Shown in pieces: positions 53,163-61,742 of a stretch of 64,000 bases of DNA (position 1 is the stretch's first letter; each line of letters starts with the position of its first letter). Source of the DNA: Candidatus Omnitrophota bacterium (GTDB taxonomy: Bacteria > Hinthialibacterota > Hinthialibacteria > OLB16); the NCBI GenBank assembly GCA_020632575.1, contig JACKFH010000001.1, positions 1 through 64,000 on the forward strand, given 5' to 3'. The notes beneath the pieces are model-generated. The model was not told the DNA's origin. It searched no databases and was given only the letters and a program-made list of their open reading frames with translations. Both the position numbers and the translations under genes were made by a program.

Positions 53163-53318
53163 ATCATTTCAACCGTTTACAGGCCTATCTCCCCGAAATT
53201 TCCCCTTGGATTCTCAGCCGAAAGTGACGGAATCCATCAATTCAGTTTTCGGCAAAATAGCGATTGGCTAAAGGAAGGACTCTTTTTAGCGGGGTCCGGA
53301 GAGGGCCGAAATTATCAG

Positions 53319-53347
53319 TTGAGATTTGGTCTTAAAACGTTTAACAT
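53319..53347 (+). promoter_or_regulatory. LacI-gene promoter with overlapping AAACGTTT operator
   Basis: TTGAGA (53319-53324), 17-base spacer, TAACAT (53342-53347). The palindrome AAACGTTT (53335-53342), centred on CG as LacI-family sites are, overlaps the spacer and the -10 box. The lacI-type gene starts 85 bases downstream, so autoregulation is likely. Confidence 0.6.
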
Positions 53348-53431
53348 CTCGCTGATCTCTCTGGATTGGCCGTTCTAAAATTTTTAGCGCGGCTCTGAAG
53401 CCACCGCCAAAGGAGCGTTTCAACAACCCCC

Positions 53432-54499
53432 ATGGTCAACATCCCTAAGAAGCGCCCCACTCTCCGTGAAGTCGCCGAGCATGCCGGCGTTTCGACTGCG
53501 ACCGTTTCCTTGGTGGTGAATGGCAAAGCCGATGGAGCCGGGATCACTCAAGCAACCCAAGAGGTGGTCCATCGATCGATCCGAGAACTTCAATACACCC
53601 CCAATCGAATGGCGAGCGCCGTGGTGACGGGGCGCAGCCGGATGGTGGGCGTCGTGTCGGCCATGTCTCGCGAACTCTTTGATACGAAATTTGGCCCTCG
53701 AGTGCTCAGTGGTTTCGCTCGTGGCGCGCGGAGGATGGGGTATCACTTCGTTTTCCTTGAGGACATCCTGTCCATCGATGAGACCAACCACTTTCCGGTG
53801 CTCAAAACAGCAAGCGAGATGTGCCTGGAGGGGTTGGTTCTCCTGGTGGATATCGGAAAAGAAGAACAAATTCGGGAGATAGAGAACCGGATATCCAAAG
53901 TCCTCCCCAATGTCACTGTCCAATTCACCTTCGCCCCGGGTTCGACTCCGGGTTTCCGTGTGGATCACAAAGCCGCCGCGAAAGAGATTGTCGAGCACCT
54001 GATTTCTTTGGGCCATGAAAGAGTCGGTTTCGGCGCCCGCAACTTGGATGTCGTTCGCTCCGAATCGGTGATCGCGCTTCTGGAAAACAGCATGGCCCAA
54101 CTGGGTGGTCGGTTTGATCGGGACCTTCTGTTTGAAATCCCCCAGAAAGAGCGCATGGGAGAATTTGTCGAGGCGATCAGACGCAAACGGCCCACAGGGC
54201 TTTTCACTCTTTACGATGGGGAGGCTGTCCGGGCCATAGGCGCTCTCCGTGAGGCGGGCATCCAGGTCCCGGAGGATCTCTCCATCACCGGGTACGGAAA
54301 TTTTCCGTTATCCAAAGAGGTGACCCCCAGTTTGACTACTTACAGGCCGCCGATGGTGGAGATTGGCGAGGCTGCTATTCGACATTTGATTGAGTGCATT
54401 GAACAACAACGTGACACGATTCTGGAATCTTCGGTTGAGATGACCGGGAATCTGGTCATTCGAGGTTCGACCGGCCCGGTTCCGGTTAGCGTTTCCTGA
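53432..54499 (+). CDS. LacI-family transcriptional regulator
   Basis: 355 residues. Helix-turn-helix RPTLREVAEHAGVSTATVSL (8-27) with the hinge helix QYTPNRMASAVVTGRS, then a periplasmic-binding-protein-like domain (VGVVSAMSR, GFARGARRMGY, VGFGARNLD, SITGYGNFPLS). The effector is likely a sugar. It lies 28 bases upstream of an acyl-CoA ligase on the same strand, an odd pairing for a sugar repressor. Confidence 0.92.
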   Translation: MVNIPKKRPTLREVAEHAGVSTATVSLVVNGKADGAGITQATQEVVHRSIRELQYTPNRMASAVVTGRSRMVGVVSAMSRELFDTKFGPRVLSGFARGARRMGYHFVFLEDILSIDETNHFPVLKTASEMCLEGLVLLVDIGKEEQIREIENRISKVLPNVTVQFTFAPGSTPGFRVDHKAAAKEIVEHLISLGHERVGFGARNLDVVRSESVIALLENSMAQLGGRFDRDLLFEIPQKERMGEFVEAIRRKRPTGLFTLYDGEAVRAIGALREAGIQVPEDLSITGYGNFPLSKEVTPSLTTYRPPMVEIGEAAIRHLIECIEQQRDTILESSVEMTGNLVIRGSTGPVPVSVS

Positions 54500-54527
54500 G
54501 TCGATTTAATCTGGTGGAGGTTGATGT

Positions 54528-56096
54528 ATGTCGTTATCGCTCGCCTCGGTGATCACCGAGGGTCGACGTTGTTTCGCGGATGAGGTGGCCCTCATCGAAA
54601 ACCAAAACCGATACACCTATCACGATCTGGCGGATATGGTGTTATCGGTCGCGGCTTTCCTGAAATCCAAGGGGATCGAACAGGGAGATAAGATCGGGCT
54701 CATCGGTCCGAACCGTCCGGAATTCACCATTTGCTATTATGGGATTTTGGCGGCTGGCGGGACGGTGGTTTCCTTGAACACCTTATTGGTCGGAGATGAA
54801 ATCGCGTATCAGCTCGAAAACTCCGAGGCGGTCGGCATTTTTTCCGATCCTGAAAACCTCCTCCAAGCGTTGGACGGTCAATCGCGGGTCGAATCTTGCG
54901 AGTGGGTCGCGTTGTGCGCTTTCGATCGCCCGGACAAACCCAACGAAACCAAGGATTACGTCACTGTCGGCGAGATCCTCAATCAGTACGCTCCTCTCAT
55001 CACCTATGAAAACACGCGTCCCGATGACACGGCGGTGGTCATGTACACCTCCGGCACAACCGGCCATCCCAAAGGGGCCGAACTGACTCACTACAACCTG
55101 TGGGAAAACGCTCGCATGGTCTCCGAAAGGCTATTCGCTCCGACCGAGCGGGAAGTGAAAATCATCGGCCCAGGTTATATCGCCATAGCAGTGCTCCCCC
55201 TCTACCACTCCTTCGGGCAGACCTGTGTGCAAAATTCGATGCTGTTTAACGGCGGGGCGATCACCTACCAAAAGCGATTCGACCCGGTCGAGGCGGTTGA
55301 AATCATCCACCGAGACCAGGTCCGGATCCTCGATGCCGTACCCACCATCTACAACGCACTTCTCCACGCCGAGGGGGTCGACCCCAAGAAACTTCTATCG
55401 GTCGAATACGGCATCTCCGGAGGCGCGGCGCTCCCCATCGAGGTCGGGACGGCGTTCATGGAGAAGTTCGGGATGAAGATTCAGGAGGGTTACGGTCTCA
55501 CCGAAACCTCCCCGGTCGCCTCCGCCCAACCCCAGTGGATCGAGCCCAAGGTGGGTAGCATCGGACGGCCGATTCCGGGTTGCGAGATGAAGATTTTCGA
55601 CGAAAACGATCAAGAGGTTCCCCCAGGTTCCGATGGGGAGGTGGTTATTCGCGGTCGCAACATCATGAAGGGCTACCTCAACCAGCCCGAGGCGACCGCT
55701 CAGGTGATGCGCAACGGATGGTTCCACTCCGGCGATATCGGTCGGATGGATGAGGATGGCGACTTTTACATCGTCGATCGGAAGAAAGACATGATCATCC
55801 GAGGCGGTTACAACGTCTATCCCCGCGAGGTCGAGGAGGTGCTCTATGCCCACCCCGATGTTCAGGAGGCGAGTGTGATTGGAGTCCCCGATGCGCACTA
55901 CGGCGAAGAGGTGAAAGCGGTGGTCGCTGTCCGGCAGGACGCGAACATCACCGCCGAACAGATCATCGAGTACTGCAAGAAGCATGTGGCCGCTTACAAA
56001 TATCCACGGTCGGTCGACTTCGTTCCGGAACTGCCGAAAGGACCGACTGGAAAGATCCTCAGGCGGGAGATTCGCGAGGCCTATGTGAAAAAGTGA
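54528..56096 (+). CDS. Long-chain fatty acid-CoA ligase (AMP-forming)
   Basis: 522 residues of the ANL family. The ATP-binding motif YTSGTTGHPKGAE (about 173-185), then LPLYHSFGQT, EGYGLTETSPV, the adenylate Asp in WFHSGDIGRMDEDGDFYIVDRKKDMIIRGG (shown by its pattern H-S-G-D) and the catalytic Lys in LPKGPTGKILRRE. It activates fatty acids to acyl-CoA in two steps. Size matches bacterial FadD-like enzymes. A related ligase for another acid cannot be excluded. Probably co-transcribed with the LacI gene. Confidence 0.9.
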   Translation: MSLSLASVITEGRRCFADEVALIENQNRYTYHDLADMVLSVAAFLKSKGIEQGDKIGLIGPNRPEFTICYYGILAAGGTVVSLNTLLVGDEIAYQLENSEAVGIFSDPENLLQALDGQSRVESCEWVALCAFDRPDKPNETKDYVTVGEILNQYAPLITYENTRPDDTAVVMYTSGTTGHPKGAELTHYNLWENARMVSERLFAPTEREVKIIGPGYIAIAVLPLYHSFGQTCVQNSMLFNGGAITYQKRFDPVEAVEIIHRDQVRILDAVPTIYNALLHAEGVDPKKLLSVEYGISGGAALPIEVGTAFMEKFGMKIQEGYGLTETSPVASAQPQWIEPKVGSIGRPIPGCEMKIFDENDQEVPPGSDGEVVIRGRNIMKGYLNQPEATAQVMRNGWFHSGDIGRMDEDGDFYIVDRKKDMIIRGGYNVYPREVEEVLYAHPDVQEASVIGVPDAHYGEEVKAVVAVRQDANITAEQIIEYCKKHVAAYKYPRSVDFVPELPKGPTGKILRREIREAYVKK

Positions 56097-56116
56097 AGGG
56101 GGAATGCTCCCGAGAA

Positions 56117-56130
56117 TCCGTTTCAACGGA
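56117..56130. repeat. Short copy of the IS200-like end palindrome (family 5)
   Basis: TCCGTTTCAACGGA, the same core as the palindromes bordering the Y1 transposase gene at 61-63 kb. Isolated half-copy between the acyl-CoA ligase and RodA genes. Confidence 0.55.
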
Positions 56131-56257
56131 CGCCTCTTCACGCACCGATGGGATTCCTTCCTTCGCGGACTCCGTTGGGGTGCGCCATTAAGGAAGATCC
56201 AGCCGGTAAACCCCACGCCGCACACAACCTTCCCCCACCCCCGTTTCCCGCGTTAAG

Positions 56258-57567
56258 ATGCCGTTCATGACGGTTTCCGAAATTCTTCCTCGATCCGGCG
56301 TGGGTTTCTCGGGGTTCTTCCGGGAAGCCGTGTTCATTCTGCCCGCTCTCGGGGCGACCCTGCTCGGGATCTATGTCCTCAGTGGCGCCGAACCGGAATA
56401 CCTCAACCGTTTGTTCCTCTGGCAGAAACAGGGAATCTTCGCCCTGCTCGGGCTGGGGATCGCCTTCCTGGTGTCGCGCATCCCGGTTCCATTTCTTCTT
56501 AGCTTCGCGCCCCTCCTTTATGCCGCCAACCTCGGCTTGGTGGCTTGGGTGTTGACCTCGGGGACTGTGAAGGGGGCGCCCGCTCCTGGTTCGAACTGGG
56601 CGGATTCTCTTATCAGCCGGCGGAGACCATGAAGATCGTCGCCATTCTCTTCTTGGCCTACCTCTTAACACGGGGTTTGAAAGGACGGGTGACTTTCCCC
56701 CGGATGATGATCGCGGTGATTGCGGCGGCTCTCCCCTCGCTTCTGATCTTCCTGCAACCCGACCTCGGAAGCGCGATGATTTTCCCGCCGATTCTCTTGG
56801 CGGTCTTGTTTGGAGCCCGGGTGCCGAGACGATATGTCACATTGATCCTCTCCCCACTCTGGGCGGTCTTAGCGATCCCCAACGAGCCGCTGCTCTGGGT
56901 GGTTTGGGGGGCGGGCATCGGACTTTGGCTGGTCCTCCTTCACTTGAAGGGGGAACGCCTTTCCAAACTGGCCCTCTTCCTCGTCGTTCAAATCCTGCTG
57001 GCCGGGTTCATGGTGAAAAGCGACGATCTCCTCTGGTCCAAGGTGCTCAAACCCCACCATCGGGACCGGCTACTCGGGTTTGTCCAGACCGCCGAGGGCT
57101 CCACTCGGGATCTGACCGGGTCCGATTATCACCTGCATCAATCCCTCATTGCCATTTCATCGGGAGGAATGACCGGGCAGGGCCTTGGAGAGGGGATGCA
57201 AAGTTCGCATGGATTCATCCCCATGATGCGCACCGACTTCATCTTCGCGGTGATCGCGGAGGAATTGGGCTTCGCGGGCGCGATGGTGCTGTTTCTTTTC
57301 CTGGCTTGGCTCCTCATGAATGTCTCCAAATGCGCGGGGTTCGCCGATACTTGGGGGGAATGTGTGGTGGTTTATGGAGTGCTCGGCATGTGGACCGCGC
57401 ATATTTTCATCAACATTGGGATGACTATGGGACTTTCTCCCATTACCGGGATACCCCTCCCCTTTGTCTCCTATGGCGGGACCTCTCTGGTCTCCAATTT
57501 CGTGGCCCTCGGCTTGGTTTTGTCGGTTTATCGACGCTGTCGCTTCCACGAAAACCCCTTCACTTAA
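56258..57567 (+). CDS. rodA: RodA/FtsW-family peptidoglycan polymerase, frameshifted at 56.57 kb
   Basis: About 436 residues if repaired. The first 106 residues read to TSGTVKG; GARSWFELGGFSYQPAE then continues in another frame. One extra G in the run 56572-56576 rejoins them as V-K-G-G-A-R-S-W-F, exactly the SEDS signature. The rest is intact: QPDLGSAMI, SSHGFIPMMRTDFIFAVIAEELGF and the catalytic Asp region, and PFVSYGGTSLVSN. RodA polymerises glycan strands for wall elongation. RodA is preferred over FtsW by the W-F-x-L-G form, not certain. A consensus error is likelier than decay because everything else is conserved. Confidence 0.82.
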
Positions 57568-57612
57568 ATCAGATCATAACTTACTCAATTTATGGAATTT
57601 GAATAATCTTGC

Positions 57613-57641
57613 TTGACATGGATTATAGGTTCGTTTAAGGT
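57613..57641 (+). promoter_or_regulatory. Probable sigma-70 promoter for the lipoprotein gene
   Basis: TTGACA (57613-57618), 17-base spacer, TAAGGT (57636-57641). The lipoprotein ATG lies 89 bases downstream. The region before it is AT-rich, unlike the neighbouring coding DNA. Confidence 0.55.
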
Positions 57642-57730
57642 TCTAATCGGTTGCGGGGAATTCTTGCTCACCGTGCCACAGCGGTCGTCCAATGGGTTGC
57701 GCAATTCGGGGAGAAGGGGGGTCGGAGAAG

Positions 57731-58489
57731 ATGAAACCGACTCAAACGAACTTGCGTGCGCTTGCTGTAATCACACTTTGTTTAGCCATACTTTCGGGCT
57801 GTGCGGCGCCCATCCTCAGAGACAGCGGGGATTTTGTCACCAGCGACCTGATTGACTCCAGGATCGCTGTGGGTCCTGTGGTCGATGCTCGTGAGGAGAG
57901 TCCCGAGGGATTGGCAAACCGTCGCGTGGCTTTGAAACCCGACGATGTTCAAATCGAACTCGCCGAAGGGGTTTCCGAGGTCCACCGCGCCGCTCAAATC
58001 TCCCGTATCGGGGGAGAGGGGCATGTCTCGCAGTCGCTCAAAGCGGCCCGACAAGTCGGCGCCGGCATCCTGATTATGCCGACACTTGACCAACTTCTGA
58101 TCGATGAGATGGGCACCAACGGTCTCGATCCGGTCGCCCAAATCGTGGATGTCGCGCTCTTCCCCATCACCCTGGGAACCGCTGTGGTGACCCAAGGCGA
58201 GCGGGGCGGCGTCGGGCATCAGTACATCCCCATCTACAATGTTCAGGTCAACATGAAGATGAATGTCGACTTCTACCGAGTTTCCGATGGACAGAAGTTG
58301 ATGAGCCGGTCCTATGAGCGGACCGCCTATGTGAAGACAAATAAGGACAATATCGAGGGGTCTCGGTTCAATCCCACCGACGATTTAGTCGATTTGGGAC
58401 GTGAACAGGGCAGGTTCCTGGTCCGTGAGTTTGGAAAAGAGATCGCGAAGTACGAGATCAACGATCTCTCCGAGCAGGTGAATTTCTAA
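57731..58489 (+). CDS. Lipoprotein of unknown function
   Basis: 252 residues from the ATG at 57731 with GGAG upstream. Signal with lipobox I-L-S-G-C (Cys24). The mature part begins APILRDSGDFVTSDLIDSRIAVGPVVDAREE and contains YIPIYNVQVNMKMNVDFYRVSDGQKL, a strand-rich segment like the GNA1162/CsgG-like lipoproteins that use two-strand arms for outer-membrane assembly. No established family. A promoter precedes it and a strong terminator follows, so it is a single-gene unit. Confidence 0.75.
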   Translation: MKPTQTNLRALAVITLCLAILSGCAAPILRDSGDFVTSDLIDSRIAVGPVVDAREESPEGLANRRVALKPDDVQIELAEGVSEVHRAAQISRIGGEGHVSQSLKAARQVGAGILIMPTLDQLLIDEMGTNGLDPVAQIVDVALFPITLGTAVVTQGERGGVGHQYIPIYNVQVNMKMNVDFYRVSDGQKLMSRSYERTAYVKTNKDNIEGSRFNPTDDLVDLGREQGRFLVREFGKEIAKYEINDLSEQVNF

Positions 58490-58851
58490 CCGCTCGTTGA
58501 ATTGACTGTTCGACTCGTAATGAGTCGGCTTCTCCTCACACAGGCCCGGTTCCTTCCCCTCAGGATCCGGGCCTCCTTTCTTTTTTAACCTTAGGTTCAC
58601 AGGCGCCTAATTCCTGATGCGGGTTCCTTTTCGTCAATGCCTCGCAAGCAGGACCGTTCATCGGAACGTTCCCCTCCGCGATGGGGAAGAGAGTCCTATC
58701 GAATGTTTGGTCGCTTTCAGTTGAGGGATTGGTCCGACCGTCCATCTCAATTCAAACAGCTCCCGATCAGCTAGGGCGCCCTTTGGGATCTTGATGCGAC
58801 TGTGATAGATTCATGGGGAGAGAACGGATGGTTTCACAACAAGGGGGATGA
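58490..58851. other. Intergenic region after the lipoprotein gene
   Basis: 362 bases. Holds the terminator at 58543-58587. The remaining 264 bases show no supportable gene or RNA; the promoter of the deacetylase must lie near its 3' end, but no clear boxes are seen. Confidence 0.45.
58543..58587 (+). terminator. Rho-independent terminator of the lipoprotein gene
   Basis: Stem AGGCCCGG (58543-58550) / CCGGGCCT (58567-58574) with a 16-base loop, followed by CCTTTCTTTTTT. It lies 54 bases after the stop codon. Confidence 0.85.
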
Positions 58852-60267
58852 ATGCGACTTAGGATTGCCGTCTTTTTTCTGGTCTGCCTCTATTTTCCAA
58901 CTTTCGGCCGAGCCGAGGAAATGAAACTTCCCGAAGTCGAATCGATGGGAAGAGGCGTCACCCTTCTCTGGGAGGGTCCTAGCGACCGTCAGGTGGTGGC
59001 GTTGACCTTTGATGACGGTCCCATCCCTGGCAAGACCGAGCCGATTCTGGATCTCCTTGGCGAGAACCAAGTTCCCGCCACCTTTTTTCGTCCTCGGCGA
59101 GAACGCGGAGCGCCACCCGGAAATCCTCAAAAGGATGGTTCGCGAGGGACATGAGATCGGGAATCACACGGTTCACCATCCCGACCTCACCAAACTCTCC
59201 ACCGCGAAGGTTCGTGAGGAGATCAAGGGTTGCCAAAAAATTGTGGAGGATGCGGTGGGGTGCAAGCCCAGATTCTTCCGCCCTCCCTATGGGGCCGCGA
59301 ATCTGACCACGATGTCCATTCTCTCCAGTCAGAACCTCAGCGCGGTGTTTTGGTCCATCGACCCGCAGGATTGGCGGGGGGGGAGCGAACAGGAAATTGT
59401 GTCCGATATCGACTCTCACCTCGACAATGGCGCCATCATCCTGCTCCATGAACGCAGTCCGAACACCGGGGAAAGCATTCCAACACTGATTCAAACGGTT
59501 CGCGAAAAGGGGTTTCGGTTTGTGACCATGAGCGAAATGTTCGGTTATCCGCCGTTTTCTCCAACCGTGAGCGAGACGGAGCCCGCCACTCAATTCGCCA
59601 AGGCGGATCCCCAGACCTCCAATCCGGTTGAGGTCGTGGCGGCCCAAGAGGTTCCGACTCCTCAAGTCGTCATGATCGGCGGAAGTCTTTCGCCATCCCA
59701 GTCCCCGCCCTCGGATGTCCGGCCCGAGGCTCGCCCGATCAATCCCGTTATCGAGCCGGCTTCTCCTCGCCCCATCGGTTCGGCCCCGATGCAGGTGGAA
59801 CTCCGTGGGACCGCCCGTCCAGCCAACCCAAACCCGCGGTCATTGACCCCCCGCCGGCCGCAACCAAACCGACGCATACCGCAACCCCAACCCACCCCCC
59901 CGCGCCGCCGACAGCTACGCACACCTCGACATCGACCCCAACCCCGACCTCGACAGCCACGCACACAGTCACCCCCACATTCTCGCCGACGGGAACATTC
60001 ACCGCGACCGAGACCGGAACCGCCACACTGACTCACACGCCGCCACCGACCGCAACCCACACTCCATCGCCGACCAGCACGAACACTCCCTCGCCTACGG
60101 CGACACACACCTCGACCTTTACGCCGACCTCGACTCCGACCCACACGCCGACACCCAGTCCGACTTTGGAAGATCCGAGGAGTTATCATGGCTACCAACC
60201 GGTGGAGGTTCGCCGACTCCAACCGGTTGACCATTTCAGGCATCGTTTCGTTGTCGATGAAGAATGA
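58852..60267 (+). CDS. Exported polysaccharide deacetylase (NodB-type) with Thr-Pro-rich tail, two frameshifts
   Basis: About 471 residues if repaired. Signal peptide (1-20). TFDDGP gives the catalytic Asp and first metal Asp of the NodB domain. The frame breaks at the T6 run 59083-59088; with five T the line reads T-F-F-V-L-G-E-N-A-E-R-H-P. REGHEIGNHTVHHPDL then supplies the metal His pair, RFFRPPYGA the Arg/Pro motif and GAIILLHER the last His. A second shift between about 59760 and 59840 leads back to the first frame, where VIDPPPAATKPTHT opens a long T-x-T-P linker of about 100 residues. It would remove acetyl groups from peptidoglycan or an exopolysaccharide. Confidence 0.78.
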
Positions 60268-61070
60268 ACGAACCGAAAAAAGAGAGTCCGTCTTGATCAG
60301 CTTTAGTTGAAAAGGGGATGGCCGAATCCCGCACGAAGGCCCAGGCCCTCATCCAGGCAGGCGAGGTTGTGGTCTCCGATCACCGGATCGACAAGCCGGG
60401 TCACCAAGTGGATCCCGATTCAGAGATCCGTCTCAAACACGAAAACCAGGATGTCAGCCGCGGGGCGGGGAAACTCCGCACCGCCCTCACGCATTTCAAG
60501 TTCTCGATCTCAGGACGAATCGCCGCCGACCTCGGGGCCTCCACCGGGGGATTCACTCAAGTTTTGCTAGAGCAAGGGGCGAAGGAAGTCCACGCTTTCG
60601 ATGTTGGGTACGGTCTCCTCCATGACCGGCTCAGGAAAGATCCTCGAGTTATTGTCCATGACCGGACAAATGTCCGGCACTTGGAAGGAACCGAAATGCC
60701 CCCTGCCGATGTGGTGACCATGGACCTTTCCTTCATTGGTCTTGAACTGGTTCTTCCAGCCGCCCTACGAATCGCGTCGCCTGAATGCGATTTCGTCGCC
60801 CTGGTGAAACCGCAGTTCGAAGCGGGCAGGGAAGCGGTCGGCAAGGGAGGCATCGTTCGCGACAAGAAGACCATTCGCAATGTCCTCGAACAGCACTTGG
60901 CCATTCTGGGCGACTACGAGTGCACCTGTTTTTGTCTCGTCCCCTCCGAGATCAAGGGCAAACGGGGCAACCAGGAGTTCTTGAGTTGGTTTGGCCGAAG
61001 CGCCAAAGAGATCGAACCTTTCGGGATTGAGAATTTGGACCAACTCATTCGGTCGACATTCAAGTCCTGA
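60264..61070 (+). CDS. tlyA: TlyA-family rRNA 2'-O-methyltransferase, S4 domain split by two one-base errors
   Basis: Intact from MAESRTKAQALIQAG at 60318. Upstream an out-of-frame segment encodes the missing S4 start. Reading from the ATG at 60264 with five A instead of six at 60276-60281 and four T instead of three at 60302-60304 gives MNEPKKRVRLDQLLVEKGM, a perfect TlyA N-terminus, 268 residues in all. That ATG also overlaps the deacetylase stop (ATGA). The FtsJ-like domain has ADLGASTGGFTQVLL (SAM site), DLSFIGLE and LVKPQFEAGRE. TlyA methylates 16S C1409 and 23S C1920 in other bacteria. Either both errors are in the consensus or translation begins at 60318 with half an S4 domain. Confidence 0.85.
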
Positions 61071-61078
61071 GTAAAAAG

Positions 61079-61552
61079 AGTCCGTTGAAACGGACTGGGT
61101 TCTATTCGGTGCGTTCGAGTTCCTGAAAAACGGGACCTTCGGAATGGTGCTGGCGTTGGTTGAGGACGTAGTCGCGGGTTTTGGGAACAATGCGTTTGGA
61201 GATGGAGAAGACGCCATAAGAAGATTGCCAATGGAACGGGCGGTCGGTGATGAGGTCCTGGGAAATATAATGGGAACTCGAGCCTTTTACCGATTTGATC
61301 AGCTCCGCCGGAGAAATACTCGGTTTCATTTCGACCAACAGGTGGATGTGATCCTCGATGCTTCCGATCGCGATCGGCGGACACCCGAGTTCCTTGCACT
61401 TCTCCCAAATCGCTTGATGCACACGTTCCCGGATTTCATCGCTTAACAGCGGTTCGCTTTCCTTCGTCCTCCAAACGAAATGGTTGAATATCTGATGATA
61501 ATTTCGCCCCACCATTCGCCTCCAAATAGAACAGAGTCTGTTTCAACAGACT
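61079..61552 (-). mobile_element. IS200-like insertion sequence with hairpin ends
   Basis: The Y1 transposase gene is bordered by two perfect palindromes: AGTCCGTTGAAACGGACT (61079-61096, six bases after the stop) and AGTCTGTTTCAACAGACT (61535-61552, 20 bases before the start). IS200/IS605 elements lack inverted ends and are recognised by such end hairpins. Exact cut sites cannot be fixed here. The same palindromes recur without a transposase at 61725-61742, 62981-62998 and 63150-63165. Confidence 0.65.
61102..61515 (-). CDS. Y1 transposase, IS200/IS605 TnpA superfamily
   Basis: 137 residues, full length. The HUH motif is H56-I-H58 (IEDHIHLLVEM), and the catalytic Tyr116 lies in RDYVLNQRQHH, the usual Y-x-x-N-Q pattern one turn before the metal-helping residue. 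Between them are SPAELIKSVKGSS and FHWQSSYGVFSIS. Such enzymes cut and paste single-stranded DNA at hairpins during replication. It is a solitary tnpA without tnpB. It may also mobilise the palindromic elements on its flank, as RAYT enzymes do for REPs. Confidence 0.9.
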   Translation of the reverse strand: MVGRNYHQIFNHFVWRTKESEPLLSDEIRERVHQAIWEKCKELGCPPIAIGSIEDHIHLLVEMKPSISPAELIKSVKGSSSHYISQDLITDRPFHWQSSYGVFSISKRIVPKTRDYVLNQRQHHSEGPVFQELERTE

Positions 61553-61742
61553 TCGATGTGTGTAGCGACGCGGTTTGAACCCGTCGCGGGCTTGGTCGCT
61601 GGCCGAAGATTTAGATTGAACGTTAGCACCCTCGACATAAACGGCGAACCCTCTCCGTTTAATTCAACCCTCCGGCAACCCGTCTAGCCCGCCACGGAAT
61701 CAATTCCGTGGCTACGCACATCGAAGTCCGTTGAAACGGACT
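61535..61742. repeat. Non-autonomous palindromic element, copy A (family 5)
   Basis: Opens with AGTCTGTT/AACAGACT (61535-61552), then a hairpin of the form GCGACGCGGTT/AACCCGTCGC (61565-61587), about 100 unrelated bases, then GCCACGGAAT/ATTCCGTGGC (61691-61712), and ends in AGTCCGTT/AACGGACT (61725-61742). The first 56 bases are identical to those of copy B at 62981-63165. The last hairpin abuts the stop codon of the broken beta-helix gene. Confidence 0.8.

Noticed and set aside
59875..60160. C/A-rich repetitive stretch resembling a satellite
   Set aside because: In one frame it reads as a T-x-T-P linker ending at a stop that overlaps the next start, so it is coding low-complexity sequence.
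59662..60243. Arg/Gly-rich minus-strand frame (193 codons)
   Set aside because: It is antisense to the Thr-Pro linker; the Arg/Gly composition follows from the complement of Pro/Thr codons.
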